Source: Takakia lepidozioides
Lineage: Eukaryota; Streptophyta; Takakiopsida; Takakiales; Takakiaceae
Direction of reading: 5' to 3'
Assembly: GCA_030704615.1 (NCBI GenBank)
Contig: CM060731.1
Coordinates: forward strand, 93,662,756-93,726,755
DNA: 64,000 nucleotides
The notes below the pieces were generated by a model, which was not told the origin of the DNA, ran no database searches, and saw nothing but the letters and a program-made list of their open reading frames with translations. The position numbers were made by a program, and so were the translations under genes. The first letter of the stretch is position 1, and every line of letters begins with the position of its first letter. Shown piece after piece: positions 44,613-55,261 of this stretch.

Positions 44613-45709
44613 TGTTTAGAGGACTGTAGGGGACTTAGACACTTATACGGGATCTGTAGGGTACCCTTAATTTTTGCACAGACTGAGACAAACAGGAACC
44701 TAGGGGTGACAGCAGCGCACTGTAGAGGGGGTTACATAGCCCACACAGCCGACACAGCAGTCACAGCCCACACAGCCAACACAGCCCGTCACAGTCGTCA
44801 CAGCCCACACAGCCGTCACAGCCCACACAGCCAACACAGCCCGTCACAGTCGTCACAGCCCACACAGCCCACACAGCCCGTCACAGTCGTCACAGCCCAC
44901 ACAGCCCACACAGCCGTCACAGCGCCCACACAGCCCGTCACAGTCGTCACAGCCCACACAGCCCACATAGCCGTCACAGTCGTCACAGCAGACACAGCCC
45001 ACACAGCCAGTCACAGCCCGGCACAGCCACACAGCCAGTCACAGCCCGACACAGCCAAAACACAGCCAGTCACCGCTTGACACAGCTGTCACGATAATAG
45101 GGAATAAAGAGTAGGACAGGAACGACTGTGGGGAACAACACCTGTGAAGGGAACATGTTAATTCACATACGACGGTTAGAGAGGGAAACGGTTAGAACCG
45201 CGGATAGGAGGATAAAGGGAAAAACGGGGAATGAAGAAAGAATGATTATGATTCGGGGGATGAGGATTTCGGAGTGAGACGGGAGCGGAAGTCGGTGAGC
45301 ACGATGAAGGAGGAAAGAGGATTAGTAGATGCTTGTTATATGCAAAGCTGTAGGGATATTGTAGAGGAGAATAGAGACACAATGGCTTCGGCCTGATACC
45401 TGATAAATCATAATCTGATACTTATACGATACAATCACACTGTGTAGAGAGATCTGAGTGAAGCTGTGGATTGAATGGAGGAGTTAAGGAAACCGATAAA
45501 TTGATGAAGCAAACTGATACTTAATTATCAATGGTAAGGTAGCTAAGATGAATGCGGAAAAGGAAACAAATAGGAAACACCCCCATGATACACTAGCTGG
45601 TCATGACTGATTGTTTCTGCGGGCTGAGTACTTAGAGATTTCCAACTCTTCTATCTTGGAGTTTCCGCCTCGGATAGCGAAGGGATGGGTGAGTAAAAGC
45701 CGCGCGACA
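44613..45709 (+). repeat. 3' LTR
   Basis: It starts TGTTTAGAGGACTG, one T more than the left LTR, and ends CCGCGCGACA. It differs from the left LTR by scattered substitutions and small indels, chiefly within the CACAGCC minisatellite at about 44737-45086. Confidence 0.92.
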
Positions 45710-46510
45710 AATGCACACACCCCGTCATCCATGGCCTTCGTGTCACTCGACACAACCACACTGTTTGGCACATCCATAAGCTACACCTCCGCCGCCCTAA
45801 AACATGCTGGTTCTCACTTATCAATGTCGGCATTTACCAGGGAAGGCCCCCTGACCACACGGTACCTCACTGGCTTCTGCCATGTACATGCCGACCGCCT
45901 TCACCATGTACTTGCCCTGCCAGACTCTGCCTAGACATTCTTCTAGTCCACGGGCTGCCCATTAGCGCACCCCCGCCTAGTTCCCCATCCCCCAACCTCA
46001 CCATACACTTTATTGAATTTCCATATTGCAATGACCGCTATCCCGACACCTCCACTTTGGAAAAACGCCAAAAATACGCCCCACTCATTCTAGCCATCCG
46101 CCGGCGTGGCTAGTCCACAGGACCCCTCACGGTCCTTACTGCCGGCACCAGAGGAGGCATCCACAATGCTAGTCTCTCTACTCTTCACACTAATCTCAAA
46201 ATACCTATGTCTCCTATACACAAATGCTTCAAAGCTATCCATCTGGCTGCGTTGCGCTCCCTCACTGCTATCATCACCAACAAAAGGCAGCTTGAACACC
46301 ATATCGCATAGACCTCTTGATTTCTCAAAACACCCAGGGGCCCCTCTGGGGTACCTCCCAGCTGCCTTCTTCCCTTATGGTTACGGGGTGCCCTCCGGGC
46401 ACCCGCTAATTTTACCGGGCCCACCCCCAAAAGGGGGCAGTAGCTGCAAGGCAAAGTGGCTCTTAGTTACGCCGGCCTCGGCCGGAGTCATCTCTCTCTC
46501 TCTCTCTTCG
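45710..46510 (+). pseudogene. Retroelement ORF, right part, with 3' UTR hairpin and (TC)n tail
   Basis: After the duplicated AATGC the frame left at 33350 resumes: RHNHTVWHIHKLH and PKTCWFSLINVGIYQGRPP. Further on it reads FIEFPYCNDRYPDTSTLEKRQKYAPLI, and after a TAG, LTVLTAGTRGG and AALRSLTAIITNKRQLE. The E...ND..PD....K spacing is reminiscent of a PD-(D/E)XK endonuclease, as in some non-LTR elements. Downstream, GGGTGCCCTCCGGGCACCC (about 46387-46405) forms a strong hairpin. A short (TC)n run ends near 46508, a plausible element 3' terminus. Confidence 0.6.
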
Positions 46511-47040
46511 ATTGTGGCACTTGCCCTGCGTATATTTTGTCCATATTGCTAATGGATGACATCCCGTGGATGATCTATTTCATGGTCTTAATGTCTGCAG
46601 CTCAACTTCTTGTGCATGCCATAAATGAGGATATTACCCTACATGCCACCCGGGTGATTCAGGGCTCAAATCCTGTTACCGCAATATTTGTTAATTAACA
46701 CTGTGTCATCTTCCAGATTTAAACTATCTATTCATAATTACTAGAGGGCAGGGCTTGCATGAATTGCATACATTTGTTCATAACGGTACCTATACCCGCG
46801 GCCTTATACCCCCGCCCCTATTCCCATGGCTATGAGCCCCCATACCTCTGTGATGACCTGTAATCGGCAACGACTATGTAGGTTCAGCAACTGTCGAACC
46901 TACTTTTTGTATAACCGAACCCAGGGTATGGGGCACATAGTGATGGAGCACCTGCCCGTTTTGGACTTCTAAAGCATTGGAAATTACGTTGGGAAAGCCT
47001 AAATTTGAGGAATATTCCCTGATATTTGCTCTACTCATGC
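46511..47040. other. No gene recognised; inverted repeat
   Basis: GTAGGTTC...GAACCTAC at about 46878-46903 is an 8-bp inverted repeat. GAATATTCCCT near 47019 also occurs near 230 in the window, in both cases just before GCTCATG motifs. I see nothing else. Confidence 0.35.
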
Positions 47041-47048
47041 TAATCTGT

Positions 47049-47074
47049 GCTCATGCTCATGCTCACCGCTCATT
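47049..47074. repeat. GCTCATG cluster, candidate left edge of transposase B unit
   Basis: GCTCATGCTCATGCTCACCGCTCAT. The GGCTCACCGCTCAT form also appears at 24450 and, as CTCACCGCTCAC, at 57761. Confidence 0.6.
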
Positions 47075-47955
47075 CAAAGTACACACCTAGCTACGAGGAT
47101 GGGTCCTATGGACATAGAGTCTCCACAGCAAAGATCTCCATTTACGATGGTGCATATATCGGAGGACATGACACCGTTGTCCACTACACCAAAGGGGAGT
47201 GGGTTGCATCCATTGTCTTCACCTACCGACAACCTGTCAGTCATGAGCTTGTTGAGAGGCCAATCGAGGTTCGAGCTTCTTGGTGACAACAGTGCAACAC
47301 GGCAGCAAATTCCCAACTTAGCTGAGCATGGATTGCATGCATACTTTTGGCTTACCTCGGCTTGTGAGGGCATGCATACTTGTCACAGTTCATTATACGA
47401 ATAATTGTTTTCCTTTGAACCAAAGTTCCACTTTTTGTGCAATGCCAAATTTTGTTGAATGTTGACTTTTCCCTGAGAGGGTCCAACACTCAAGCTTGTA
47501 ATCTGACCCTCTGGAACGCCACATCTCTTTCAATTCCCTCTGTCCATCGGGAAGGTGCTTGCACGCTCCCCCCCCCCCCCCCACGCTTCTCGTCAGACGC
47601 CGCAAATATTGGTTTGCATAGGGCACCTGCACAAGTCTTCAACCTTCTGACTGCATACCGTTGGCAGTTATTGCGCAAAGGCCAGGGGCCGCATCTCGGA
47701 GACAAGGTTCATGAAAACTCTGACAGTGGATTTTTAGGAGTGTGGGCTCGCCGGATTCGTGAATAGGCTTCCTTGCTCCTCCAGATCGGCCATGCATTGC
47801 TTTGCCTCGCTGCATCCCCCCTTCTCCCAGGGCGCTTGCCCGACCGCCTTGCGCGCAGTCTTCTGTGCACATCTCCCATGGCTGAAAACTCGAGCGCTAT
47901 AGTGTACTGCCCTCCTCACGAGCACAGAGCTACATTCTGATGCTCAGGGGGAATT
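47075..47955. other. No gene recognised
   Basis: A mostly unique stretch with a 15-base C run at 47568-47582. It would be the 5' non-coding part of the transposase B unit if the GCTCATG cluster marks its edge. Confidence 0.35.
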
Positions 47956-47959
47956 TGTC

Positions 47960-50900
47960 GGGTTATGGAGAAATATCCCTGCGTCTGATACCACCTGAAA
48001 CCGGGGTCGGTATTCCTGGAGGAGGAAAGGAAGGATTCAAATGGAGTTGTACTCGAAAGTATGGTTGTGCTCCACGATGATTTCGGCAATGGCAGGGAAT
48101 GGCGAGTTCCACCATTGGACAACGTCATATACATGGCTGTTGGGGACTTCATTTGCCTGCCAAATGCGTCTTCTTTCCTGCCGCCTTCCACGAAAGAATC
48201 CGCAAATCTGAGAGTTGGTACCTCAAATCAACGAAGTTAATCCAAAGACTCCCCAATCAATGAAGATGAGCGAGAACCAGGTTGTTCACAACCTGTCGGA
48301 CTCAGATGAGGTCATGGAAGTTCCAATATCATCCTGGAGATCAAGCAAGTCCTCAATGGACATCAGCGGATGAGGGAGTCATATTCCCACTACGAGCTCA
48401 ACAACTCGATCCATTCTTGATATTCTGCGAGGGCAGCACACGGAGGGACACCGCTCCGAGCTGACTGCGCTGGACTATAGCAAGTTCACAATCAAATCTG
48501 TGATACACCTTCCCGCATACGTCGACGGCAATATCTTTTTTGAGTTCCCTCCTCGAACGGACAATTCTAGGGCGTCCGGAATGTTGACAGATATGGATAG
48601 GAAACATGACGGTCATCCTTGGTGTGTCACCGGAACCACCAGCATGGAGATGCTCGATGGTGTGCGGGTGCGCTACGTTCTGTGTGCGGGCGTGCTGCGG
48701 TGTTTCTCCCCAACTTGCTTCCACTTTAAATCCAAAGGTCACAGGAACGAGACGGATTGGACAGGCACATCTCATCAACCATTTTGAGCTCAAGAAAAGG
48801 TTCCAAACTCCACATTTAAGTGCGCACATTGCAAAGAACCACTGCATTGCATGTCTGTTTGTAATGCCAAGCAGTACTATGTGTGCCATTTTTTGCCTGA
48901 CCTCACACGAGCTTGCATACACGTTGGTGTGCATTGTCACAAATTGGCGAGGGGGAACTCGCAGGAGGCTGCCCAGGAGGCAGAGTAGCTCATTCAGGAG
49001 GAGGTTAAGTTGAGATCTGGTGCCAAACCGAAACAGATACAGCTGCAAGCCGCCCATAAGATGGCATTGGGCAGAATAATGTCGGAAGATGGCTCCGACA
49101 AAGTTCCTCTCGATGAGAAGGAAATGGAGGCATTGCTGGAGTCTGTGTCCCACATCTGTTCACCGAATGTCCGAAACCACATTGTCTCCTGCAAACAGAA
49201 AATTGGGCGAGGCTCGGATATGCAATCCATTCTGGAGGTGAAGTGACGATGTGGATATGACTACATTCATGGAAGTCGGTTTCCAGGACAAGAGACTGAG
49301 GCAGATTGTTGTTTCGTACTCAAAATGTTGACGTGTGGGCCTGGCAGCGGCGTGGATCTGGTCCACCGGATGACGAGTGGAGACTTGTCAAATAGTTGGG
49401 TCATGTTCGACCATATCAAGCGCATTACAAACCACAAGTGGGTGACAATGGGTGCACATGTCTACGACCCCCACTGCAAGAATCAAGATGCTAATGACAA
49501 TTGCTATTTGTGAGATGAAAGGGGAGGACACACAATCAGAGATGCTTCTTTGGCAGGGAATAAACAAACAGATGGCCAGGGTAGGATTGCTCCCGCCGAA
49601 TTTCCGTGGTTTCATGGCGGACAATGCACAAGCAAATTGGGCTGCAGTCCGAAGGGTGTACGGGGAAGACCCGAATCTTCTAATGGAAGGCAAAGAGAGA
49701 TCTTGTGGGTTCCATTTTCTGCAGAGCTTGTCGCAATACCCAACTAGGCTCGTGGCGCCAAAATTCAGAGAGGACCACCGTTCCATGTGTCTTGCGTGGA
49801 AGCGTGCTCCCACCTTGGATTTTGCTGAGACAGAATTTGCATGTATACGGGCTTGGTGGACAACGTCAGGTGCTATAAAGAAATCAGACGAGGGAGCAAT
49901 GGTCAGTTGGCTTGCATGGTGGCATTATCGTTTCCTTCAGTTCGGCGACTATATGCAGAGGTGAGTAGGACGATTTCATGTCCCATTCAATATTATGGTA
50001 GGCATGATTTGTAACTTGCTTCTAACCTGAGAATGTGCATATGCAGGAAATGTGTCTGGACTCTGACACCGACATGCCGACAACAAACATGGCCGAATCA
50101 GTACATTCTTCATGGCCGCGTGCCTTCTCTGCGGCGCATCTGGTGGACATCCTCACTGCCACAATGGAGGACATTGTGAGGTCAATTATGCAGCAATCCA
50201 GGTACAACGAGTTCTTGAAAGGGAAACAATGGGGCTTGGGGCCGGACAGGCAGGAAATGTTGATGCGGACTGCCTCCAGATCCAAGAATCCTCGGAAGTG
50301 GGTAGCAGCCTTGCGAGAGGGCCTTCGAGACACGTCATTTCTTCGAAGAGGCCAACACTTGGAAAGAGATGTTCACACCCTTCCAGTGAGACGACGACTT
50401 GACGAGCCACCTGGCGGAGAAGAGGATTCCTGGCGAGCTGACAAGAATATTTGCACGCTACCTCGTGGTCTCGTAATGTTGCCTGAGGACGTCTCGTCCA
50501 GGACCGCAAGCCCTGCACGTTCAAGATCGCCATCTCTTTTGAGCACAGGGCACGTGCCCGAGGAGCATAACGAGCCATCTGTCGTCACGCAGTACAACAT
50601 ATCCATTGTTGAGACAATAGTGTCGGAGTCACACTGGAGAATTGCAAGGACAATGCCGGCATTTTGAGAGAAGTGTTGCGCCATCCGGGTGGATATGAGA
50701 GCACGCTACGGTGAGAAGATTCGGAGGAACCCACACGGTGTTGTACCTGCACCTTGTTTCACCGGCAGATTTATGACTCCCAGATTTTCTCACGCCACAA
50801 CGCGGACGTTTTGGTTCTGTAGGCACGACATAATGACTTGTGTATCTGGCAAGCCCAAGTACGGCATCCAGGGAATGCCGAAGCCTCCCGGCATCTAGCC

Positions 50901-51469
50901 TGTTGCACCGGGTGGCAACCTCTCTCAGAATGAGGTGGATGCTCTTTCTGCAGCAGGATTTCAAATGGTGCAACGCACAGACGTCCCGGCCCACCCATTT
51001 CCAGTTCCTCAGACCCAGCCATTGCAAACTGCGAGGTCCAATAGAGACGGATTGGACAATTATGCATATCCCACAATGCGATTCGGAAGAGTGAAAAGAC
51101 GACACCCTCCCAACAAGTTGAAATGAGACTCGGATTGCCAATGCTCTTGGGATGGCTTGTACTATTCAGAGCTCCGGGGACGTACCCGCACCTGGCCTTG
51201 GGCATGTTTATCAGATGGCAACGGCTGGCTCAGCTGTACGCGACGATGCATACACAATTACAATCAGTGTGGAGCCGACCTGCAATTGTCCGGACTTTTC
51301 GTTGATGGCAGCAAAGAAGGGGATGAAGTATTATCCGTGCAAGCATCTATATTACATTTACCTGAAGAGGCTGAGGATGAACTTGAGTATTGATGACTTT
51401 GTTCATGCACCAACGTTGAGCTCGAACGAGTTGCACAAACTTCTCGGCAAGGATTCCAGAAATCATTGA
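47960..51469 (+). pseudogene. Decayed DDE transposase B (MULE-like) with SWIM zinc finger
   Basis: Colinear with transposase A. WCVTGTTSMEM and VRYVLCAGVLRCFSPTCFHF (48.6-48.75 kb). A Cys/His segment CAHCKEPLHC, PDLTRACIHVGVHCHKLARGN (48.82-48.96 kb). QIQLQAAHKMALGRIMSEDG (49.03-49.1 kb). HIKRITNHKWVTMGAHVYDPH (49.41-49.47 kb). NFRGFMADNAQANWAAVRRVYGED (49.60-49.67 kb), CGFHFLQSLSQYP, and WWTTSGA (49.86 kb). A GT-AG intron at about 49961-50044 is in the same place as in copy A. The SWIM finger PTCNCPDF...YYPCKHLYYIYL is at 51.27-51.37 kb. Stops include TAG at about 48986 and several frameshifts. This core is better preserved than A, and the second Asp is in FMADNAQ. Confidence 0.7.
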
Positions 51470-51744
51470 TGGGGCAAAGGAAATCCACCATTTGGATATT
51501 TTCAATTGCATTTTTATGCATTAGACTTTGTTTTGCATGTAATGAAATCCACCCCAAAACTCCAAGAACGAGACCTGCAATATTCAAGCAATGTCTCATT
51601 CAAACACATTATGGACTTCTGGATATCCATTGAGGTCCACTGGCAGTTCAATGTCGAAACAGAATCCATAATAAGATGGCGGCAAGATGAATTTGCAGAT
51701 CTTCCCAAAAAACCGAGTTCCAATACTAGCAGTTGTGGGGGCCA

Positions 51745-52025
51745 TTTCTCGAAATATGGCGCCGAATTTCCCGATTTTGGGCCAAAAACTGGCTAAGTCC
51801 TAGCATGTCTGGGAACCATGTCTGGAAAAATGGCGCCGAATTTCTAGTTGTGGCCAAAAACTGCCCAATATCTGTGCAGTCGTAGGCACCATCTTCCGAA
51901 ATTTGGCGCCGCATTTCCAATTTTTGGGCCAACGTACTTGAATGCCGGGGACCTATAGCCACGAAATTCGGCACCATTTTTCGCCGGAGGCACCTATTAC
52001 CGCGAAATTCGGAGCCATTTTTACA
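51745..52025. repeat. GGCGCC/GGCACC palindromes downstream of transposase B
   Basis: Five related centres lie in about 260 bp: ATATGGCGCCGAATTTCCC (51757), AATGGCGCCGAATTTCT (51829), AATTTGGCGCCGCATTTCC (51901), AATTCGGCACCATTTTT (51963) and AATTCGGAGCCATTTTT (52004). They mix the array II form (AATGGCGCCGAATTT) with the array III form (GCATTTCC). Confidence 0.82.
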
Positions 52026-52175
52026 GATGGCGCTCGCATTTTCCATGAGCGCAAGAGAAAATTTCATGAGCACGGCTCCCAAAACTTCAATCTCAGTTTC
52101 ACAAAATGAATATATATATATATATATTTTCTGACACATTCCATTAAAAAAAAAAAAATCTAAATTTTGAGCTTC

Positions 52176-52235
52176 TGCTCATGAAAACCGATTGTCTTAC
52201 TACTCCGCTCATGCCGCTCATGCTCATGAAATAGC
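52176..52235. repeat. GCTCATG cluster, candidate right edge of transposase B unit
   Basis: CTGCTCATGAAAACC and CCGCTCATGCCGCTCATGCTCATGAAATAG. The final CATGAAATAG is shared with 24497-24506 downstream of transposase A. CATGAGC in the other orientation occurs twice just before (about 52045-52068). Confidence 0.6.
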
Positions 52236-52481
52236 TACCCTCGTCGCCACCACTAGCCCACAACCCTTTTTGCATTCTTCTTCTTGCATTCTCCTTCCCC
52301 TTCTACTCCTGCTTTCCGGGCTCCATTCCGTCGTTGTTGAGGCACAAGTCTGTGCTGAATTGGAATCCCTCCCGCTTCTGCCCGCTCAGCCCCTACGTTC
52401 TCGTTCGCGCTCTGCTCCTCCTTTCTGAGCATAGTCCACGCAGAAGTCTGTGTCGAATTGTGATGAGAAGGCAAAACATCC

Positions 52482-52706
52482 ATGGAGCATCGGGAAGAGG
52501 ACGACCCTGATTTTCAGGAGTTCCGGCCGTTGCAGAGGGTCCTGTGCAACCGCGTTGTCACCTCTAGGTCGCAGCAAAGTGCAGAGGGCAATGTTGGGAA
52601 GGGCAGGCGGAAAGGCAAAGGCCAGCGCACCAACTCAGACTCTCCAGGGGGCTTCAGAGCAAGATCGGAGCTCCGAATGATGTCCCAGTCGCTGATTAAC
52701 GCATAA
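52482..52706 (+). CDS. Unrecognised short ORF, cut by LTR
   Basis: 75 codons opening MEHREEDDPDFQEFRPLQRVLCNRV, then a basic segment (GKGRRKGKGQRT). It ends where the minus-strand LTR begins. I do not recognise the family. It could be the first exon of a gene truncated by the insertion or a chance frame. Confidence 0.25.
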   Translation: MEHREEDDPDFQEFRPLQRVLCNRVVTSRSQQSAEGNVGKGRRKGKGQRTNSDSPGGFRARSELRMMSQSLINA

Positions 52707-53796
52707 CTTGCTTGCCCAACCAGACCCCAACGGGTTCCTATCCCCGACCACTATCACTGCTCTCTGCTTGCTACGAGTACTCCGTCACTCCACCCCCTGA
52801 TCATCTCGCCATAATCGCGCTAGGGCCCTCTGAATGAGCTTGTCTAGCTCAGCTATACAAGGGCGGTTATCCTTGACTTCTTGCTACTTTCTATGAGGGC
52901 TACGACATAGCCTAGTGTTCCGATATAATAGAGCCAACAATCGTGCTCATTTCGGGTGTAATGTACGAGGGCTATGATGGACTGATCGAGTTGTTTCTCA
53001 CTCATCTCCCTCCTTGTTGGACTGATTGGTTGTCATTCCGGGTACTTGCCCTCTGGTGGCTACAACACCAAGCCGCAATGCAGCGTGCTAGGGGTAGCTG
53101 CGAACTCTTGAAAGACAACAACCAAGTACCTACCTAACGAACAACAAGAAACACACAAAATGACACAGAATGACTGCACACTTATCTCCTGAAGATCTCC
53201 CTTCGTGTCCCTCTTTACTCCTGAAGCAACTCCAATCCAGAGCGCCCAACCAACTGATCTTTCATATTACAGGGGGGCTTAGCCCAAGTGTTTCCTAGTC
53301 TGGTGTCTCTCTATTGTATACTGTCACAGCCTGACTACCTCCTATTCCCCATTGCTGATACCCCTATCCCCCTCTTATCCTGTGAACTACCTTCATCCCT
53401 TCCTCAGGCCGTTGCGCCCTCCTTTCTCACTTGCCCACTCATGCTCTCTGTCCCAAAATCGCAACTCCTCCGCCTGCACACTTGGCTCTCTCTCTTTTCC
53501 TCTGTGTGCTATTCTCTTCTCCCTTCGTAGTGACTTGGGCCCTTGTTGCTCCAGGCATGGTCGTAGCTGGAGTTGGACTCGTAAGAGTTCCGCTGCTCAT
53601 AGCGTCTGTTGAGCTCGTAGCCTCCTCGCAGCTCATTGCTCGGTTGTAGCTCGTAGCTGCTCATCCCTACTTGGGCATTGGGCTTCCCTTGGGTGTGCGC
53701 TTCGGCGAGTTCTCTTGCTTTGGCTCCGCCAAGCTCCTCGATGCATCCCTCCCTCCCTCTCGCACAAGTGCAGAGGGTCAGTTTTCTAGTCTAACA
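52704..53796 (-). repeat. LTR (minus orientation), copy 1
   Basis: On the minus strand it begins TGTTAGACTAGAAAACTGACCC at 53796, directly after a purine-rich AAGAGGGGGATAA (polypurine tract). It matches the LTR at 58961-60270 over most of its length. Its left limit near 52704 is set by where the two copies stop aligning (ATAACTT). About 130 bp of internal sequence follows on the right before it is interrupted near 53926. It is a 3' LTR remnant. Confidence 0.7.
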
Positions 53797-53925
53797 TTAT
53801 CCCCCTCTTACTTTCGTCCACGTCCTCATGGACGTCTTTCTTCCCTTTTCTCTGTGACCTACTGCGACTAGACCCGCCCCCCAGGGTTTCATTGGGTGGT
53901 TTTGTGGGGCAAAGATTCGCACTCA

Positions 53926-54470
53926 TCACTACAACACTCTATGGTTTTCAGCACCATCGGTATTTCACTATGAGTTTCACACTATGCCCCACTTTTCACT
54001 ATTTCTAGCACCACGTAGTGAAATGTGCTGATATTAGTAAAAGAATTCACTACAACTATCAAACGTTTCACTACAGAGTCTTTTATTCTACCACCATAAG
54101 TCAAACATTGACAGCTGTAATTAGGAAAAAATATTTTGTAATATACATTTCAATTTCAACAACTCACACTGAAAGTTTCTACTATAACTTCACTAACAAG
54201 TGTTCAAACCAGACGAATGGTAATATTTACTACCACTATCAAATGTTTGTCTACTTGGTGTTTTGGTTTTGTAGACATTGATACCTGCAATTATATATAT
54301 GTATTAAATGCATAGAATTGTTGTTAAATAACAGTGAAAGGATTTACTATGACTCAGCAAGAATGGCTCAATACCAAAAAATATGGTATCTTGAACAATA
54401 CTAATTTCTCACTACGACTGAAATAACAATGTTAAAAAATTAATAACATGCCTATATGCCAAAGTCGATG
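53926..54470. mobile_element. Possible CACTA-like non-autonomous element, 5' end
   Basis: CACTACAACACTCTATGG begins where the similarity between the two LTR-flanking regions stops. TTTCACTAC/TTTACTA-type words repeat through the next 500 bp (TTTCACTACAGAG, ATTTACTACCACTATC, TTTCTCACTACGAC), as subterminal motifs would. I did not find the matching TAGTG end, so the extent is uncertain. Confidence 0.35.
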
Positions 54471-55260
54471 GGTGGTCTGACGGTTCTTCATGTCATGCGT
54501 ATCGTTGATGTTGTAGGGTTCGAACCCACTACTGGTTTATATTGAGGGTTGTGCTCACGCTTTATGGCCCTGGAAATCAAAAAGCTTTTATCAGAGTCTT
54601 CATTGTTTCTTACATAGTACTGTTCAAAAGGTTAAAAAGAGCTCTACATTTGTAAGATGAAGCATGACTTGATAGTAGGGTGCCTCGATAGTATCCCTGC
54701 GAACTGGGGTTCAAACTTGTACCTACGCCGTGTGCTACCGTTATGCTTCCCTTTGATGTATGGCCAACGTACTTTGTTTTTCCTCTCGGCATTTATTTTT
54801 TTGTTTGTTGTTTGTTGTTTGTTTTTTAGCAACACAACTAGAAACTATGGGCTACAAGCATGAAAAGACCGGCAGTACCTTCACCCAATAGCGCAAAACA
54901 ACCACATGCTGCATGTAACTTACAAACAGCAAAAAGACAGCAAACCATGACTTTTTTCGATGGAAATCATGACAACTCAAATTTTGATTGGGCTTTTACA
55001 GCAAGTCTGCAACTTCTAATATTGTCTCTACTCCATTGTGGCCATCCATGGTAGTAAAACACCCATTGATCATGCTTAGTTACAACAGAGAATCGAGTGT
55101 GTCCACCTACTTAACATAGTCATGTATGGAGGCCTCAGTAATAAGCCCTGCTGGTTCTAAATCAGGTTGTTGTGGTACCAATAGCTCGGTTCTATCTTAA
55201 ACAAGAAGCTGAGTATCGGTTCTGCTGTTGGCTAATCACATTGCGAAGCTGGGCTTGCCC
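54471..55260. other. AT-rich, no gene recognised
   Basis: No coding match or repeat family is seen; short T/G runs (TTTGTTTGTTG) lie near 54795. Confidence 0.35.
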
Positions 55261-55261
55261 T

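Larger units (their letters stand above)
33351..45709 (+). mobile_element. Complete Tat/Ogre-like Ty3 LTR retrotransposon (12.36 kb)
   Basis: LTRs are at 33351-34442 and 44613-45709 (TGTT...GACA). They are nearly identical outside a minisatellite. The element is flanked by a perfect 5-bp target duplication AATGC (33346-33350 and 45710-45714). Inside are a primer-binding-like site, an extra ORF1, gag, protease, reverse transcriptase, RNase H and integrase in Ty3 order, then a long 3' ORF region and a polypurine tract. Frameshifts in gag and at the integrase end, and breaks in the 3' ORF, make this copy non-autonomous, although LTR similarity suggests a recent insertion. It sits inside the retroelement ORF described at 31152-33350 and 45715-46300. 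Confidence 0.93.

Noticed and set aside
53926-55060. A complete CACTA-type element from CACTACAACAC to a TAGTG end
   Set aside because: I found no convincing 3' TAGTG terminus or coding part; only the 5' end and subterminal-like words are reported, with low confidence.
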